From a virus, in IMG/VR virus record IMGVR_UViG_3300043464_000092, positions 1-34,820 of that record: DNA of 34,820 bases. The stretch is one strand, 5' to 3'. This document shows positions 13,032-21,274 of this stretch, piece by piece (positions within the stretch are counted from its first letter, which is position 1; every line of letters begins with the position of its first letter). The notes under the pieces were generated by a model that worked only from the letters and a program-made list of their open reading frames with translations, was not told the origin of the DNA and searched no databases. The position numbers were made by a program, and so were the translations under genes.

Positions 13032-15049
13032 TGGACGCAATGGTGCAACCGAAACTTGATCGTTACCTGCGCATCATTGGGCAGTACGACAACGAGTTTG
13101 CAAAGTGGGCGGCGCGTACTAAAAAGATTATTAAGCGGTACCGCGACGATACCCGTGGGCAGTCGCTTACTGAATCAGCCAAATTCAACATCTTGTGGAG
13201 CAATGTGCAGACGTTGCGCCCCGCCGTCTACGCTAAACTGCCAAAGGCCGACATTAGCCGCCGCTTTGGCGATAACGACCCCGTTGGCCGTGTGGCCTCG
13301 CAGTTGATTGAACGCGCCATAGACTTTGAGATCGAACATTACCCCGATTACCGGGCAACGATGAACTATTGCGTTGAGGACAGGTTCCTTGGCGGCCGTG
13401 GTACGGCATGGTTGCGATACGAGCCGCATACCGCCCCCATCGGGCTTGAGGATGATGGCGTCAGCATCACGCCAAACATTGAGCAAGGCGAGGGCGCTCC
13501 GCCGCCGTTGGAAAAGATTGAATATGAGTGCGCCCCGGTGGATTACGTCCACTGGCGCGATTTTGGGCATAGCACGGCCCGAACTTGGGAAGAAGTCACC
13601 TGCGTATGGCGCTGGGTGTACATGACCCGTGAGGCGCTTGTAGAGCGTTTTGGCGAAGAAGTTGCCCGCAAAATACCGCTCGATCAAGGCCCGGAACCGC
13701 TGAACGCCTACAACGAAAACAAGCGCTTATACAACCGCGCCAAGATTTGTGAGTTGTGGGATAAAGAGTCCGAAAAAGTCTACTGGTTTAGCAAAGGAAT
13801 GCCCGAGATCATCGACGAGCGCGATGACCCGCTCGGCGTGGAGGGATTCTTCCCGTGCCCCAAGCCGCTGTACGCTACGACCACAAGCGATACGCTGGTA
13901 CCCGTTCCTGACTTTGTTTTGTATCAAGATCAGGCGATGGAGTTGGACATCCTGTCTGACCGCATTGACGGTCTTGTGAAGTCGCTGCGTGTGCGCGGCG
14001 TGTACGACGCCAGCCAACCTGCACTGCAACGCTTGATGACCGAGGGTGACAACAATGCGCTTATTCCAGTTGATAAATGGATGGCTTTCAGCGAAAAGGG
14101 CGGCCTTAAAGGCAGCATTGACCTCCTTCCGCTCGACACCCTCGCCAACGCCCTCATCCAGTGCTACCGTGCCCGCGAAGACATCAAGAGCCAAATCTAC
14201 GAAATCACGGGCATCAGCGACATCATCCGAGGCGCGTCCTACGCCAGCGAAACCGCGACCGCGCAGCAAATCAAAGGACAATATGCTGGGTTAAGGCTGC
14301 GGTCGATGCAGGAGGACGTGGCTCTCTTTGCGTCGGAGTTAATTCGTTTGAAGGCGCAAGTAATGTGCGCCAAATACCAGCCCGAAACCATCCTCGCCTA
14401 CGCTGCGGCCCAGCAAATGACGCCAGCCGATCAGCAGTTGATTCCGCAGGCGTTGGAACTGCTCCGAGACAAGCCGCTGCGTAACTTCCGCGTGGACATT
14501 GCCGCTGACAGTCTTGTGATGCTGGACGAGAACCAGAACAAGCAAGACCGTATGCAGTTTCTGCAGGCGTTTGGCGGGTTCCTCGCCCAAGCGTTGCCGG
14601 TTGGTCAAGCCAGCCCGCAGATGGTGCCCATGATGATGGAACTGTTGCGTTTTGGTATGCAAGCGTTCAAGGCCGCACGCCCGATTGAGGGTCAGATTGA
14701 CGCTACGCTGCAGCAACTCCAACAGGCCGCTCAACAACAGCAACCGGACACACAGGCGCAAGGCAAACAGGCCGAACTGCAGCAAAAGGGGCAGGTTGAA
14801 CAGAGCCGTATGCAGATGGAATCGGCGTTGCAACAGGCAAAATTGCAGCAGCAAATGCAGATGGAGCAACTCAAGAACCAGACAAAACTGCAGATGGAGC
14901 AGCAAAAGCAGCAGTTTGAAGCGCAGTTGGAGGCTATGCGGCTGCAGAGTGAGCAGGCCGCCTCCAAGTACAAGGCTGACATGGACGCCCAAACGCGCCT
15001 TATCATCGCGCAGATGAACAAGGCTGCCCCGCCGTTGCTAAACCAATGA
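13031..15049 (+). CDS. Portal protein, podovirus (P22-like) type
   Basis: The 672-residue protein starts MDAMVQPKLDRYLRIIGQYD. Typical portal features follow: NILWSNVQTLRPAVYAK, DRFLGGRGTAWLRYEP, a wing region, GVEGFFPCPKPLYAT, a helical stem LDILSDRIDGLVKSL, and TGISDIIRGASYASETATAQ. The last 110 residues are an extended Gln-rich coiled coil (QQLQQAAQQQQ and similar). The portal forms the dodecameric DNA gate at one capsid vertex. ATG at 13031 overlaps the previous stop (TGATG); the 25-residue extension to 12956 is not used. The next gene overlaps by ATGA. Confidence 0.92.
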   Translation: MDAMVQPKLDRYLRIIGQYDNEFAKWAARTKKIIKRYRDDTRGQSLTESAKFNILWSNVQTLRPAVYAKLPKADISRRFGDNDPVGRVASQLIERAIDFEIEHYPDYRATMNYCVEDRFLGGRGTAWLRYEPHTAPIGLEDDGVSITPNIEQGEGAPPPLEKIEYECAPVDYVHWRDFGHSTARTWEEVTCVWRWVYMTREALVERFGEEVARKIPLDQGPEPLNAYNENKRLYNRAKICELWDKESEKVYWFSKGMPEIIDERDDPLGVEGFFPCPKPLYATTTSDTLVPVPDFVLYQDQAMELDILSDRIDGLVKSLRVRGVYDASQPALQRLMTEGDNNALIPVDKWMAFSEKGGLKGSIDLLPLDTLANALIQCYRAREDIKSQIYEITGISDIIRGASYASETATAQQIKGQYAGLRLRSMQEDVALFASELIRLKAQVMCAKYQPETILAYAAAQQMTPADQQLIPQALELLRDKPLRNFRVDIAADSLVMLDENQNKQDRMQFLQAFGGFLAQALPVGQASPQMVPMMMELLRFGMQAFKAARPIEGQIDATLQQLQQAAQQQQPDTQAQGKQAELQQKGQVEQSRMQMESALQQAKLQQQMQMEQLKNQTKLQMEQQKQQFEAQLEAMRLQSEQAASKYKADMDAQTRLIIAQMNKAAPPLLNQ

Positions 15050-15393
15050 AACGCACTTACGTTTTAGTTGACGGCGAATTTGTGGAGCGAAAAAAAGACT
15101 CCAAGGGCGGCTATCATTACATTATGCCCGACATCCAACCGTACCAATCCATGATTGACGGCAGGATGATTACCAGCCGATCCGAACACCGACGCCACCT
15201 CAAGGCAAACAACTGCATTGAGGTAGGCAACGACGACCCCGCCAAGCACATTGCCAAGCCAAAGGTGGATGGGAGCCGCTTTGAGCGTTTGAAGTATGAG
15301 GTTAACAATCGCCTCACCAACGCCCAAGCCGACGCAATCATTCGCAAATTGCGGGAGAACGCCAATTTCACCAATCCCCACAGGAGAGGATAG
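15046..15393 (+). CDS. Conserved portal-adjacent small protein, 115 aa
   Basis: The product begins with a short beta segment (TYVLVDGEFVER), then IMPDIQPYQSMIDGRMITSRS and EHRRHLKANNCIEVGND, and ends in a basic helix. I recall the block DIQPY.SM..G..I.SRs.Hr.hLr...CiEvGN directly downstream of podovirus portal genes. The role is unknown; a zinc site is not evident (one Cys). Start overlaps the portal stop (ATGA). It could be a head-assembly helper. Confidence 0.75.
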   Translation: MKRTYVLVDGEFVERKKDSKGGYHYIMPDIQPYQSMIDGRMITSRSEHRRHLKANNCIEVGNDDPAKHIAKPKVDGSRFERLKYEVNNRLTNAQADAIIRKLRENANFTNPHRRG

Positions 15394-15395
15394 AT

Positions 15396-16394
15396 ATGGA
15401 TAACAACAACCCCGCAATGGAAACCGCACGCGAAGAATCAATAGATGATCGGCGTGCAATGTTGGAGCAGGGCTTTGAGGCTGCCGAAAAAGGCGAACCA
15501 ATAGAGTCTGCAATTGGCCGTGACGAGCAGGGGCGCTTTGCCTCACGCACTGCAGAACGTGCTGAACCCGTGCAGGAGGCAGAACCGCCCGTGTGGCGTC
15601 GTCCTCCAGCGTCATGGAAAAAGGATTTTCACGACGTTTGGCAGAAAGCCGACCCAAAAATGCAGGAATACGCATGGCAGCGCGAAGAACAAATGCGTGC
15701 TGGCGTGGAACCGCTGCTTGCCAAGGCGCAGTTTGCTGACACAATGCAAGAAACCATTGCGCCGTACCTGCCAACCATTCAAGGCATGGGGTTAACGCCC
15801 GAAAAAGCCGTGTCTGCGTTGATGCAGGCTGACTACACGCTGCGCACTGCCCCGCCGCAACAGAAAATGCAGTTGTTTGCGCAGTTGGCGCAGTCCTATG
15901 GCATCAATTTGGGTGCGATGGGCGCAAATCCGCAGGCTGCCCCGCAAAACAGCGTTGATCCGCTGGTGTGGCAGTTGCAAAACGAACTTAACAACGTCCG
16001 TGGCGAGGTCATGGGTTGGAAACAGCAGCAAGAAATGCAGCAAAACCAGCAGTTGTTGGGCGAGATTAACCAGTTTTCTTTAAAAGCAGATCATTTTGAA
16101 GAAGCCCGGCCAACCATGATTCAACTCCTACAGAGTGGCATGGCAGAAACTTTGGATGAGGCTTACGACAAGGCGATCCGTCTTAACCCTGACCTGTTTG
16201 AACAGATCAACAAGGCCCAACAGGCCGAAGTGGCTGCAAAGCAGGCCAAGGAGTACAACCGGGCAGCAAAAGCGGCCCGTGCAGCAGCGGTGAGTGTCAG
16301 AAGCGCAACACCAAGCGCCAACACGGCTCCCAAGGCAGCAAACCGTCGCGCACTCTTGGAGGATGCTTTTTCCGAAACAGAGTCGCGTTTGTAA
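15396..16394 (+). CDS. Probable scaffolding protein
   Basis: The 332-residue protein is acidic at its N-terminus, helical and low in complexity, with motifs WRRPPASWKKDFHDVWQKAD and EYAWQREEQM, a long Gln-rich helix (VMGWKQQQEMQQNQQLL) and a basic, Ala-rich C-terminal helix. Scaffolds of this phage type have the same make-up: acidic N-terminus, coiled-coil centre, basic C-terminal coat-binding end. Its position between portal and coat genes is the standard one. No protease motif is visible. AGGAG precedes ATG 15396. It is expected in procapsids but not in mature virions. Confidence 0.82.
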   Translation: MDNNNPAMETAREESIDDRRAMLEQGFEAAEKGEPIESAIGRDEQGRFASRTAERAEPVQEAEPPVWRRPPASWKKDFHDVWQKADPKMQEYAWQREEQMRAGVEPLLAKAQFADTMQETIAPYLPTIQGMGLTPEKAVSALMQADYTLRTAPPQQKMQLFAQLAQSYGINLGAMGANPQAAPQNSVDPLVWQLQNELNNVRGEVMGWKQQQEMQQNQQLLGEINQFSLKADHFEEARPTMIQLLQSGMAETLDEAYDKAIRLNPDLFEQINKAQQAEVAAKQAKEYNRAAKAARAAAVSVRSATPSANTAPKAANRRALLEDAFSETESRL

Positions 16395-16417
16395 TCAACT
16401 GATATAGGAGCATTAAA

Positions 16418-17686
16418 ATGGCATTTGCCAATTCCAGTATCAGCGACATCATTGCTACCACAATCCAAAGCCGTAGCGGTGAGTTGGCTGATAACGTGAC
16501 GAACAACAATGCGTTGCTTCGTCGGCTAAAAGACCGAGGGAATGTGCGTACTTTTTCGGGAGGAAACGTCATCCTCCAAGAATTGATGTACACAGACCCA
16601 ACATCCGACAATACCAACTCGTACAGCGGCTACGAAGTGCTGAATGTTGGACAGAACAGCCCGATTTCGTCGGCGCAGTTCTCCATTACGCAGTACGCTT
16701 CCGCCGTGACCATTTCGGGTTTGGAAATGATCCAAAACTCGGGCAAGGAGGCCATCATTGACCTTCTTGACGGTCGCATGGAAGTTGCCGAGGCGCAGTT
16801 GGCAAACCGCATCAGCGGTGACCTGTATGGTGACGGCACCGGCAACGCGGGCAAGAACCTCACGGGCCTTGCTGCTGCTGTGCCGGATGATCCGACCACG
16901 GGCACCTACGGTGGCATCAACCGCGCTGTGTGGTCGTTCTGGCAGAGCAAGAAGTTCTCGGCTGCCGCTGATGGCGGTGGTGCGGGCGCTGTGTCCAGCA
17001 CGACGATTCAGGGCTACATGGACGCCCTCGCTGTGCAGTTGGTTCGTGGAACCGACAAGCCTGACCTGATCGTGGCCGACAACAACTATTATCGGTTCTA
17101 CCTGCAGTCGCTTCAGGCGATCCAGCGTATTACCGAGAGTGGTTCGGGCATGGCGGGTGCGGGCTTTGCCTCCCTCAAGTATTACGGCGCGGGCATGGCC
17201 TCCGACGTGGTGCTGGACGGTGGTATCGGTTCGTCCACCTACAACAGCGGTTCGGGTAACGCCAACCATATGTGGTTCCTGAACACCAAGTACCTGATGT
17301 TCCGCCCGCACAAAGATCGGAATTTCGTTCCGATTGGCGGCGAACGTCAGGCCGTCAACCAAGACGCTAAACCTACGATTCACTAATGGCGTCTATAAAC
17401 CCTCTCTAATTGACTTGGAAGCCCGGAAGCGGGTGACAGGGGCCAAGCGAAAGCAGGCTGAACGACTAAATGAGAGGGGGCGAACGAAAAAGGTTCGCCA
17501 TGCGATAGTCTGAACTGCGGTATAACCAAAGAAGCCGCAGAGGGTGACCCGAAGAGGTTGCCCCGCCATCCGAAAGGGTGGTCAGTAGCCGAAAGGCGAA
17601 GTAACAGAATGATTGTGAAACTGATTGGCTGGGCCGGTAACCTTACCTGCTCGGGCAGCCAGTTCCAAGGCGTGTTGATTGCTTAA
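16418..17686 (+). CDS. Major coat protein, split by a group I intron (exons 16418-17368 and 17612-17686)
   Basis: Exon 1 gives 317 residues starting MAFANSSISDIIATTIQSRS, with SGELADNVTNNNALLRRLKD, a central ALA-type core domain and FVPIGGERQAVNQDA at its end. Read straight through, translation stops after five foreign codons. The downstream bases 17612-17686 encode IVKLIGWAGNLTCSGSQFQG and four more residues, the hydrophobic C-terminal strand expected after NQDA in this coat family, so splicing yields 341 residues. Splice sites come from P1 (U-G at 17368/17388) and the terminal G at 17611. AGGAG precedes the start. The protein builds the capsid shell; scaffold and decoration genes flank it. 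Confidence 0.9.
17369..17611 (+). ncRNA. Group I self-splicing intron in the coat protein gene
   Basis: All core helices can be drawn. P1: exon GACGCT (17363-17368) with guide GGCGTC (17388-17393), giving the required U-G pair at the splice site. P3: CCCTCTC (17400-17406) with GAGAGGG (17472-17478). P4: CTTGG (17414-17418) with CCAAG (17443-17447). P5: CCCG/CGGG (17422-17433). P7: GACTA (17464-17468) with TAGTC (17506-17510). P8: GGCGAAC/GTTCGCC (17479-17499). P9: CTGCGG/CCGCAG (17515-17540). Further hairpins with GAAA loops lie at 17566-17581 and 17588-17597. The intron ends in G, and P10 pairs TAAT (17384-17387) with ATTG (17612-17615). At 243 nt it has no room for a homing endonuclease. 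Confidence 0.92.
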
Positions 17687-17700
17687 AGGGGTACACGACA

Positions 17701-18186
17701 ATGACTGTTTCAACAAGTAATTTGATTGGCGTGTCACTCGGCTATGCCGATACGTCTGCATCGTTCAACCTCGGAACGGCCGTCAACCTTGACGATGGTG
17801 GACAGGCTGTGTATGTGAAGGCTGCATCGGAAATTTCGCAGTACGCTGCGGTTGCCGTGCTGTCAAACAACACCGCCGTGATGCTTACCACGACCAACGC
17901 CGCGACCTCCAAGCGCGTCGGTTTCGCACAGGTGTCCATTGCCTCCGGCTCGTATGGCTGGGTGCAGACGGGCGGCGTGCCGGTCGTGAAGTTGGCTGCT
18001 TCTTGCGCCCCCAACGTGCCGCTCTTTACGACGGCGACTGCGGGCGTGCTGGATGACGCCACCGTGTCAGGCAACGGCGTCGGCCTTGTGGCTGGCATCG
18101 TGGCAACCGCCACGGCATCGGGCGCAACCGCAATCACCTGTGTGGCGGGTTACCCGCACGTCACGGGCGCAGGCGGCGCAGTCTGA
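17701..18186 (+). CDS. Capsid decoration-type protein, 161 aa
   Basis: The product is rich in Val, Ala, Thr and Gly with alternating hydrophobics (GGQAVYVKAASEISQYAAVA; KRVGFAQVSIASGSYGWVQT), predicting an all-beta fold as in DUF2190-like head-decoration proteins. There are no charged clusters or membrane spans. It lies directly after the coat gene with an AAGGGG ribosome site, the usual place for a decoration or head-stabilising protein. Its stop overlaps the next start (TGATG). Identity is inferred from composition and position. Confidence 0.65.
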   Translation: MTVSTSNLIGVSLGYADTSASFNLGTAVNLDDGGQAVYVKAASEISQYAAVAVLSNNTAVMLTTTNAATSKRVGFAQVSIASGSYGWVQTGGVPVVKLAASCAPNVPLFTTATAGVLDDATVSGNGVGLVAGIVATATASGATAITCVAGYPHVTGAGGAV

Positions 18187-18962
18187 TGAAGCCTCTGGAG
18201 ATCACGGTGCAGGCGGCGGGCACGCCGGAGGAACTTTGTTCCAACATACGGTCTGCCCTTGCCCGTGGTCTACCAGAACTGACCCTCGCTCCCATCACGC
18301 ACGATGCAACCATGGTGCTGGTGGCGAGCGGGTGGTCTATGCCGGACTACATTGACGACATCAAGGCGCACCGCGCCGCCGGTCATGTAATCGGTGCGGT
18401 AAAAAGTGCGCACGACTTCTTGTGCGAAAACGGCGTGGAGCCGGATTTCTGGGTTAACCTTGACCCCCGCGACCGCACCAACGGGATACAGCGCAAGAAT
18501 GACCGCACGCTGTATATGGTCGCCTCGCGCTGCCCCCCTGTCACGTTTGACTTCCTGCAAAGCAAGCGCGTGATGCTGTGGCACTCGTGGGCAGAGGGGC
18601 CGGAAATGGAAGCGATGGGGCCGGGCAAACTCGCCATTGGCGGGGGCACGACCTCGGGCCTACGGGCCATCAACATTGGCTACATTATGGGCTTCCGCAA
18701 GTTTGTGCTGTACGGGTACGACTCATGCAACAGCCCAGACGGCCGCAAGCGGTTTACCGGCGAACTGCCGGGCGTCACGGTGGATATCTGGGTGGGCGGC
18801 CCTACAGGCAAGAAATTTAACGCCAACGCTGCAATGGCCCAGCAGGCCAACGAATTCCAGAAACTGTTTGAAGTGATGCCCGACCTCAAGATTGAGGTAA
18901 TTGGGCCGGGGCTGATTGCAGAGATCATGCGCTGCCGTCGGGATACGGCGCAGGCAGCATAA
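18186..18962 (+). CDS. DUF115 (Maf/MptE-like) family protein
   Basis: The 258-residue protein has a Rossmann-type fold with motifs MVLVASGWSMPDYIDDI, VKSAHDFLCENGVEPDFWVN, and GGGTTSGLRAINIGYIMGF followed by KFVLYGYDSC. These match the DUF115/MAF_flag10 family (PF01973), which includes Maf proteins needed for flagellin glycosylation with nonulosonic acids and the archaeal pterin kinase MptE. Which activity applies here is unknown; a sugar-related role in modifying a virion or host protein would fit its phage context. It sits between head genes and is coupled on both sides (TGATG, TAATG). Confidence 0.75.
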   Translation: MKPLEITVQAAGTPEELCSNIRSALARGLPELTLAPITHDATMVLVASGWSMPDYIDDIKAHRAAGHVIGAVKSAHDFLCENGVEPDFWVNLDPRDRTNGIQRKNDRTLYMVASRCPPVTFDFLQSKRVMLWHSWAEGPEMEAMGPGKLAIGGGTTSGLRAINIGYIMGFRKFVLYGYDSCNSPDGRKRFTGELPGVTVDIWVGGPTGKKFNANAAMAQQANEFQKLFEVMPDLKIEVIGPGLIAEIMRCRRDTAQAA

Positions 18963-19789
18963 TGGCAATCCCGTCCCGTGTACTTGGCTCGGGCGTCTCG
19001 CAGTTATCCACGGTGTCCATCTGTGGTGACGGCAACGCCTCGGTCGTGGCTGCGGGCACATCGGCCGACAACGCCACGGCTATCACCTACGTCTACAATA
19101 ATGTGACTACTACCCCCTCGGGCGCTGGCGTCAAACTGCCGCCGACCGAAATGGGCGAGTTGATATGGATAACTAACTCGGGTGCAAACGCGCTGACGGT
19201 GTACCCGTATGAAGCAACGTCCACACTCAACGCCACAACGGCTGCAACGATCAACAAAAACTGCGCAGCGGTATTTTTTGCCATTAGCAACAGCGCGTGG
19301 GAAGAACTGCAAGGGTTTAACGGCGCAGTTCCGATTCTGCACTACGGTGCGTTTTCGGACACTACTTTACAAACCATTGCGTCCATCAACACCGCTTACG
19401 CGATGACGTTTAACACGACAGACGCAGCAAACGGGGTCAGCATTGGTTCGCCTACGTCGCGCATCGTGGTGGACAATCAAGGCGTCTACAACGTCCAGTT
19501 TTCAGCGCAATTAGATAAAACCTCTGGCGCAGCGGCAGTTATCCATATTTGGCTACGCAAAAACGGCGTTAACGTATCAAACACAACTAGCCGAGTAGTT
19601 ATCCAAGGCACCGCAGCCGAATTGGTTGCGGCATGGAATTTTGTTATCCAACTTGAACCCACCAATTATGTAGAATTGATGTGGGAGAGTAATGACGCAG
19701 ACGTTGTTTTACTTGCGGCAAGCGCCACAAGCGTTTATCCCGCAATCCCCTCTGTAATTTGTACCGTAACACAGGTCAACAACCTGTAA
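18962..19789 (+). CDS. Virion protein with C1q/TNF-like C-terminal domain
   Basis: The N-terminal 120 residues are Thr/Ala/Asn-rich beta segments. From about residue 135 a jelly-roll-like pattern follows: AMTFNTTDAANGVSI, GVYNVQFSAQLDKTSG, VIHIWLRKNGVNVSNT, TAAELVAAWNFVIQLE and NYVELMWES. This order is that of C1q-like domains that cap trimers in phage and spore surface proteins. It is therefore probably exposed on the virion, perhaps as a head spike or adhesin. The start overlaps the DUF115 stop (TAATG). No signal or membrane span is present. Confidence 0.7.
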   Translation: MAIPSRVLGSGVSQLSTVSICGDGNASVVAAGTSADNATAITYVYNNVTTTPSGAGVKLPPTEMGELIWITNSGANALTVYPYEATSTLNATTAATINKNCAAVFFAISNSAWEELQGFNGAVPILHYGAFSDTTLQTIASINTAYAMTFNTTDAANGVSIGSPTSRIVVDNQGVYNVQFSAQLDKTSGAAAVIHIWLRKNGVNVSNTTSRVVIQGTAAELVAAWNFVIQLEPTNYVELMWESNDADVVLLAASATSVYPAIPSVICTVTQVNNL

Positions 19790-19809
19790 TCCCCACAGGA
19801 GCAAGGACA

Positions 19810-20358
19810 ATGCCGTTAGACAGCGATGTAAACAATGCCGACGCCCAATTGCACGTTGAGTTCTACACCAAAGACTCTGGCGTAAATGAGGGCAAAACCT
19901 ATGTTCGTATCATGGCCCCCGGCGATAAGACCAACATCATCGACCAACCGTGCCGTGACGACCACAAGGAGCGTTTCCCGCGCCAATGGCTGTATTACCA
20001 AATGCAGCAGGGCGAGAGCGCCGCAGAGCAGATTGGCACCCCGCTGTCGCATTGGCATAAGGATGCTGCCGAGGAAATTAACCGTGATCAAATTGCCGAG
20101 TTGGCAATCCTAAAGTTTGTGACGGTGGAGCAGTTGGCGCTGGCGTCAGACGCGCAGTTGCAACGCATCGGGATGGGTGGCGTGGGCTTGCGTGAACGCG
20201 CCCGTCAGTACCTTAATCGTAAAAATCGGTCAGATGCAAGCGCAGAGTTGGAAGATACTAAAAAGCAATTGGCCGAACTGCAGTCGCAGATGGCGCAGTT
20301 GTTGGGAGACTCTCCCAAGCGTCGTGGACGACCGCCTAAAGAAATAGCGGAGGAATAG
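19810..20358 (+). CDS. Conserved head-to-tail region protein with AT-hook-like tail
   Basis: ATG at 19810 follows CAGGAGCAAGGAC; the frame extending to 19759 lies inside the previous gene. The 182-residue product has a conserved-looking core (GKTYVRIMAPGDKTNIIDQP, HKERFPRQWLYYQ, IGTPLSHWHKDA, LKFVTVEQLALASDAQLQRI), then a coiled coil (DTKKQLAELQSQMAQLL), and ends with KRRGRPPKE, an AT-hook-like motif that could touch DNA. Similar cores occur in podoviruses between coat and neck genes. Its exact job is unknown; a connector or DNA-contact role is inferred. Confidence 0.65.
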   Translation: MPLDSDVNNADAQLHVEFYTKDSGVNEGKTYVRIMAPGDKTNIIDQPCRDDHKERFPRQWLYYQMQQGESAAEQIGTPLSHWHKDAAEEINRDQIAELAILKFVTVEQLALASDAQLQRIGMGGVGLRERARQYLNRKNRSDASAELEDTKKQLAELQSQMAQLLGDSPKRRGRPPKEIAEE

Positions 20359-20359
20359 T

Positions 20360-21274
20360 ATGGGCAGCACGATGGTGCAATTGGTGCAGCAATGCACAAA
20401 CGAGTTGGGCATCCCGACTCCTTCCACGGTCGCAGGTAACGCCAGCCAAGACGTTATCCAAATACTTGCGTTGATGAACGCTTGCGGCTATGAATTGCTC
20501 CGTCGTGCTGATTGGCGTGAATTGACCAAACAGCACACGTTCTATACCGAGGCGATCACGACAACTGGCACATGGTCAACGTCGTCGTATACGATCACCG
20601 GCATCCCAACGACGGCAGGGCTGGACACGACCTATCAGGTGCAGGGCGTTGGTATCCCTAACGCTACCTACGTCACCGCCGTCACCGGCACGACAACGCT
20701 AACGGTTAACTACGCCCCAACCGAGGCTCAAGTTAATGGGCAGTTAATATTTCAAAAGGTCAAATACAACCTCCCGACCGACTACAACAGCACCGTAAAC
20801 CGCACGCATTGGGACAAGAGCAAGCGTTGGGAGATGCTTGGCCCCGAAAGCGCACAGCAATGGGAATGGCTGCTGTCGGGCTATATCAGCACCGGCCCCC
20901 GCATCCGCTGGCGATTGCTTGGGCCGTATTTCCAGATTTGGCCGGGCATGAACGCAGGCGAGTTGCTTGGGTTTGAGTACCGCAGCAACGCATGGGCCTA
21001 CAACGCCCTCGGCGTGCCAAAAAACAGTTTTACCTCCGACACCGATACCTGCGTGTATCCCGACCGCGTGATGGTTCTGGGTACCAAACTAAAGTATTTT
21101 GAGGCCAAGGGCTTTGACACTACGGCGCTGTACCGCGATTACCTTGCAGAACTGGAAACCGCCATCGGTCAAGACGTAGCCGCCGCCAACCTCTCGTTTG
21201 CCCCGCGACCGGGAACCGTACTGATTGGGTACGACAACATCCCCGATAGCGGTTACGGCACGGATAGTCAGTAA
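20360..21274 (+). CDS. Neck/head-tail adaptor protein (P22 gp4 / T7 gp11 role)
   Basis: The 304-residue protein begins with a helical segment VQLVQQCTNELGIPTPSTVAG and NACGYELLRRADWRELTKQH. Then come beta segments, the conserved LPTDYNSTVNRTHWDKSKRW, GPESAQQWEWL, FEYRSNAWAY, and a C-terminal KLKYFEAKGFDTTALYRDYL helix. This pattern is typical of podovirus adaptors that bind under the portal and join it to the tail hub. GGAGG precedes ATG 20360; Met at 20372 is an alternative start. The next gene overlaps by TAATG. Confidence 0.8.
   Translation: MGSTMVQLVQQCTNELGIPTPSTVAGNASQDVIQILALMNACGYELLRRADWRELTKQHTFYTEAITTTGTWSTSSYTITGIPTTAGLDTTYQVQGVGIPNATYVTAVTGTTTLTVNYAPTEAQVNGQLIFQKVKYNLPTDYNSTVNRTHWDKSKRWEMLGPESAQQWEWLLSGYISTGPRIRWRLLGPYFQIWPGMNAGELLGFEYRSNAWAYNALGVPKNSFTSDTDTCVYPDRVMVLGTKLKYFEAKGFDTTALYRDYLAELETAIGQDVAAANLSFAPRPGTVLIGYDNIPDSGYGTDSQ

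Noticed and set aside
16526-17383. A 285-codon minus-strand frame opposite the coat gene
   Set aside because: It is a shadow of the coat codons; it lacks a start signal and recognisable domain and would be antisense to the coat message.
17387-17700. A frameshift or assembly error at the end of the coat gene
   Set aside because: A random error would not create a 243-base insert with paired P1-P10 helices and GAAA tetraloops; the group I intron explains it.
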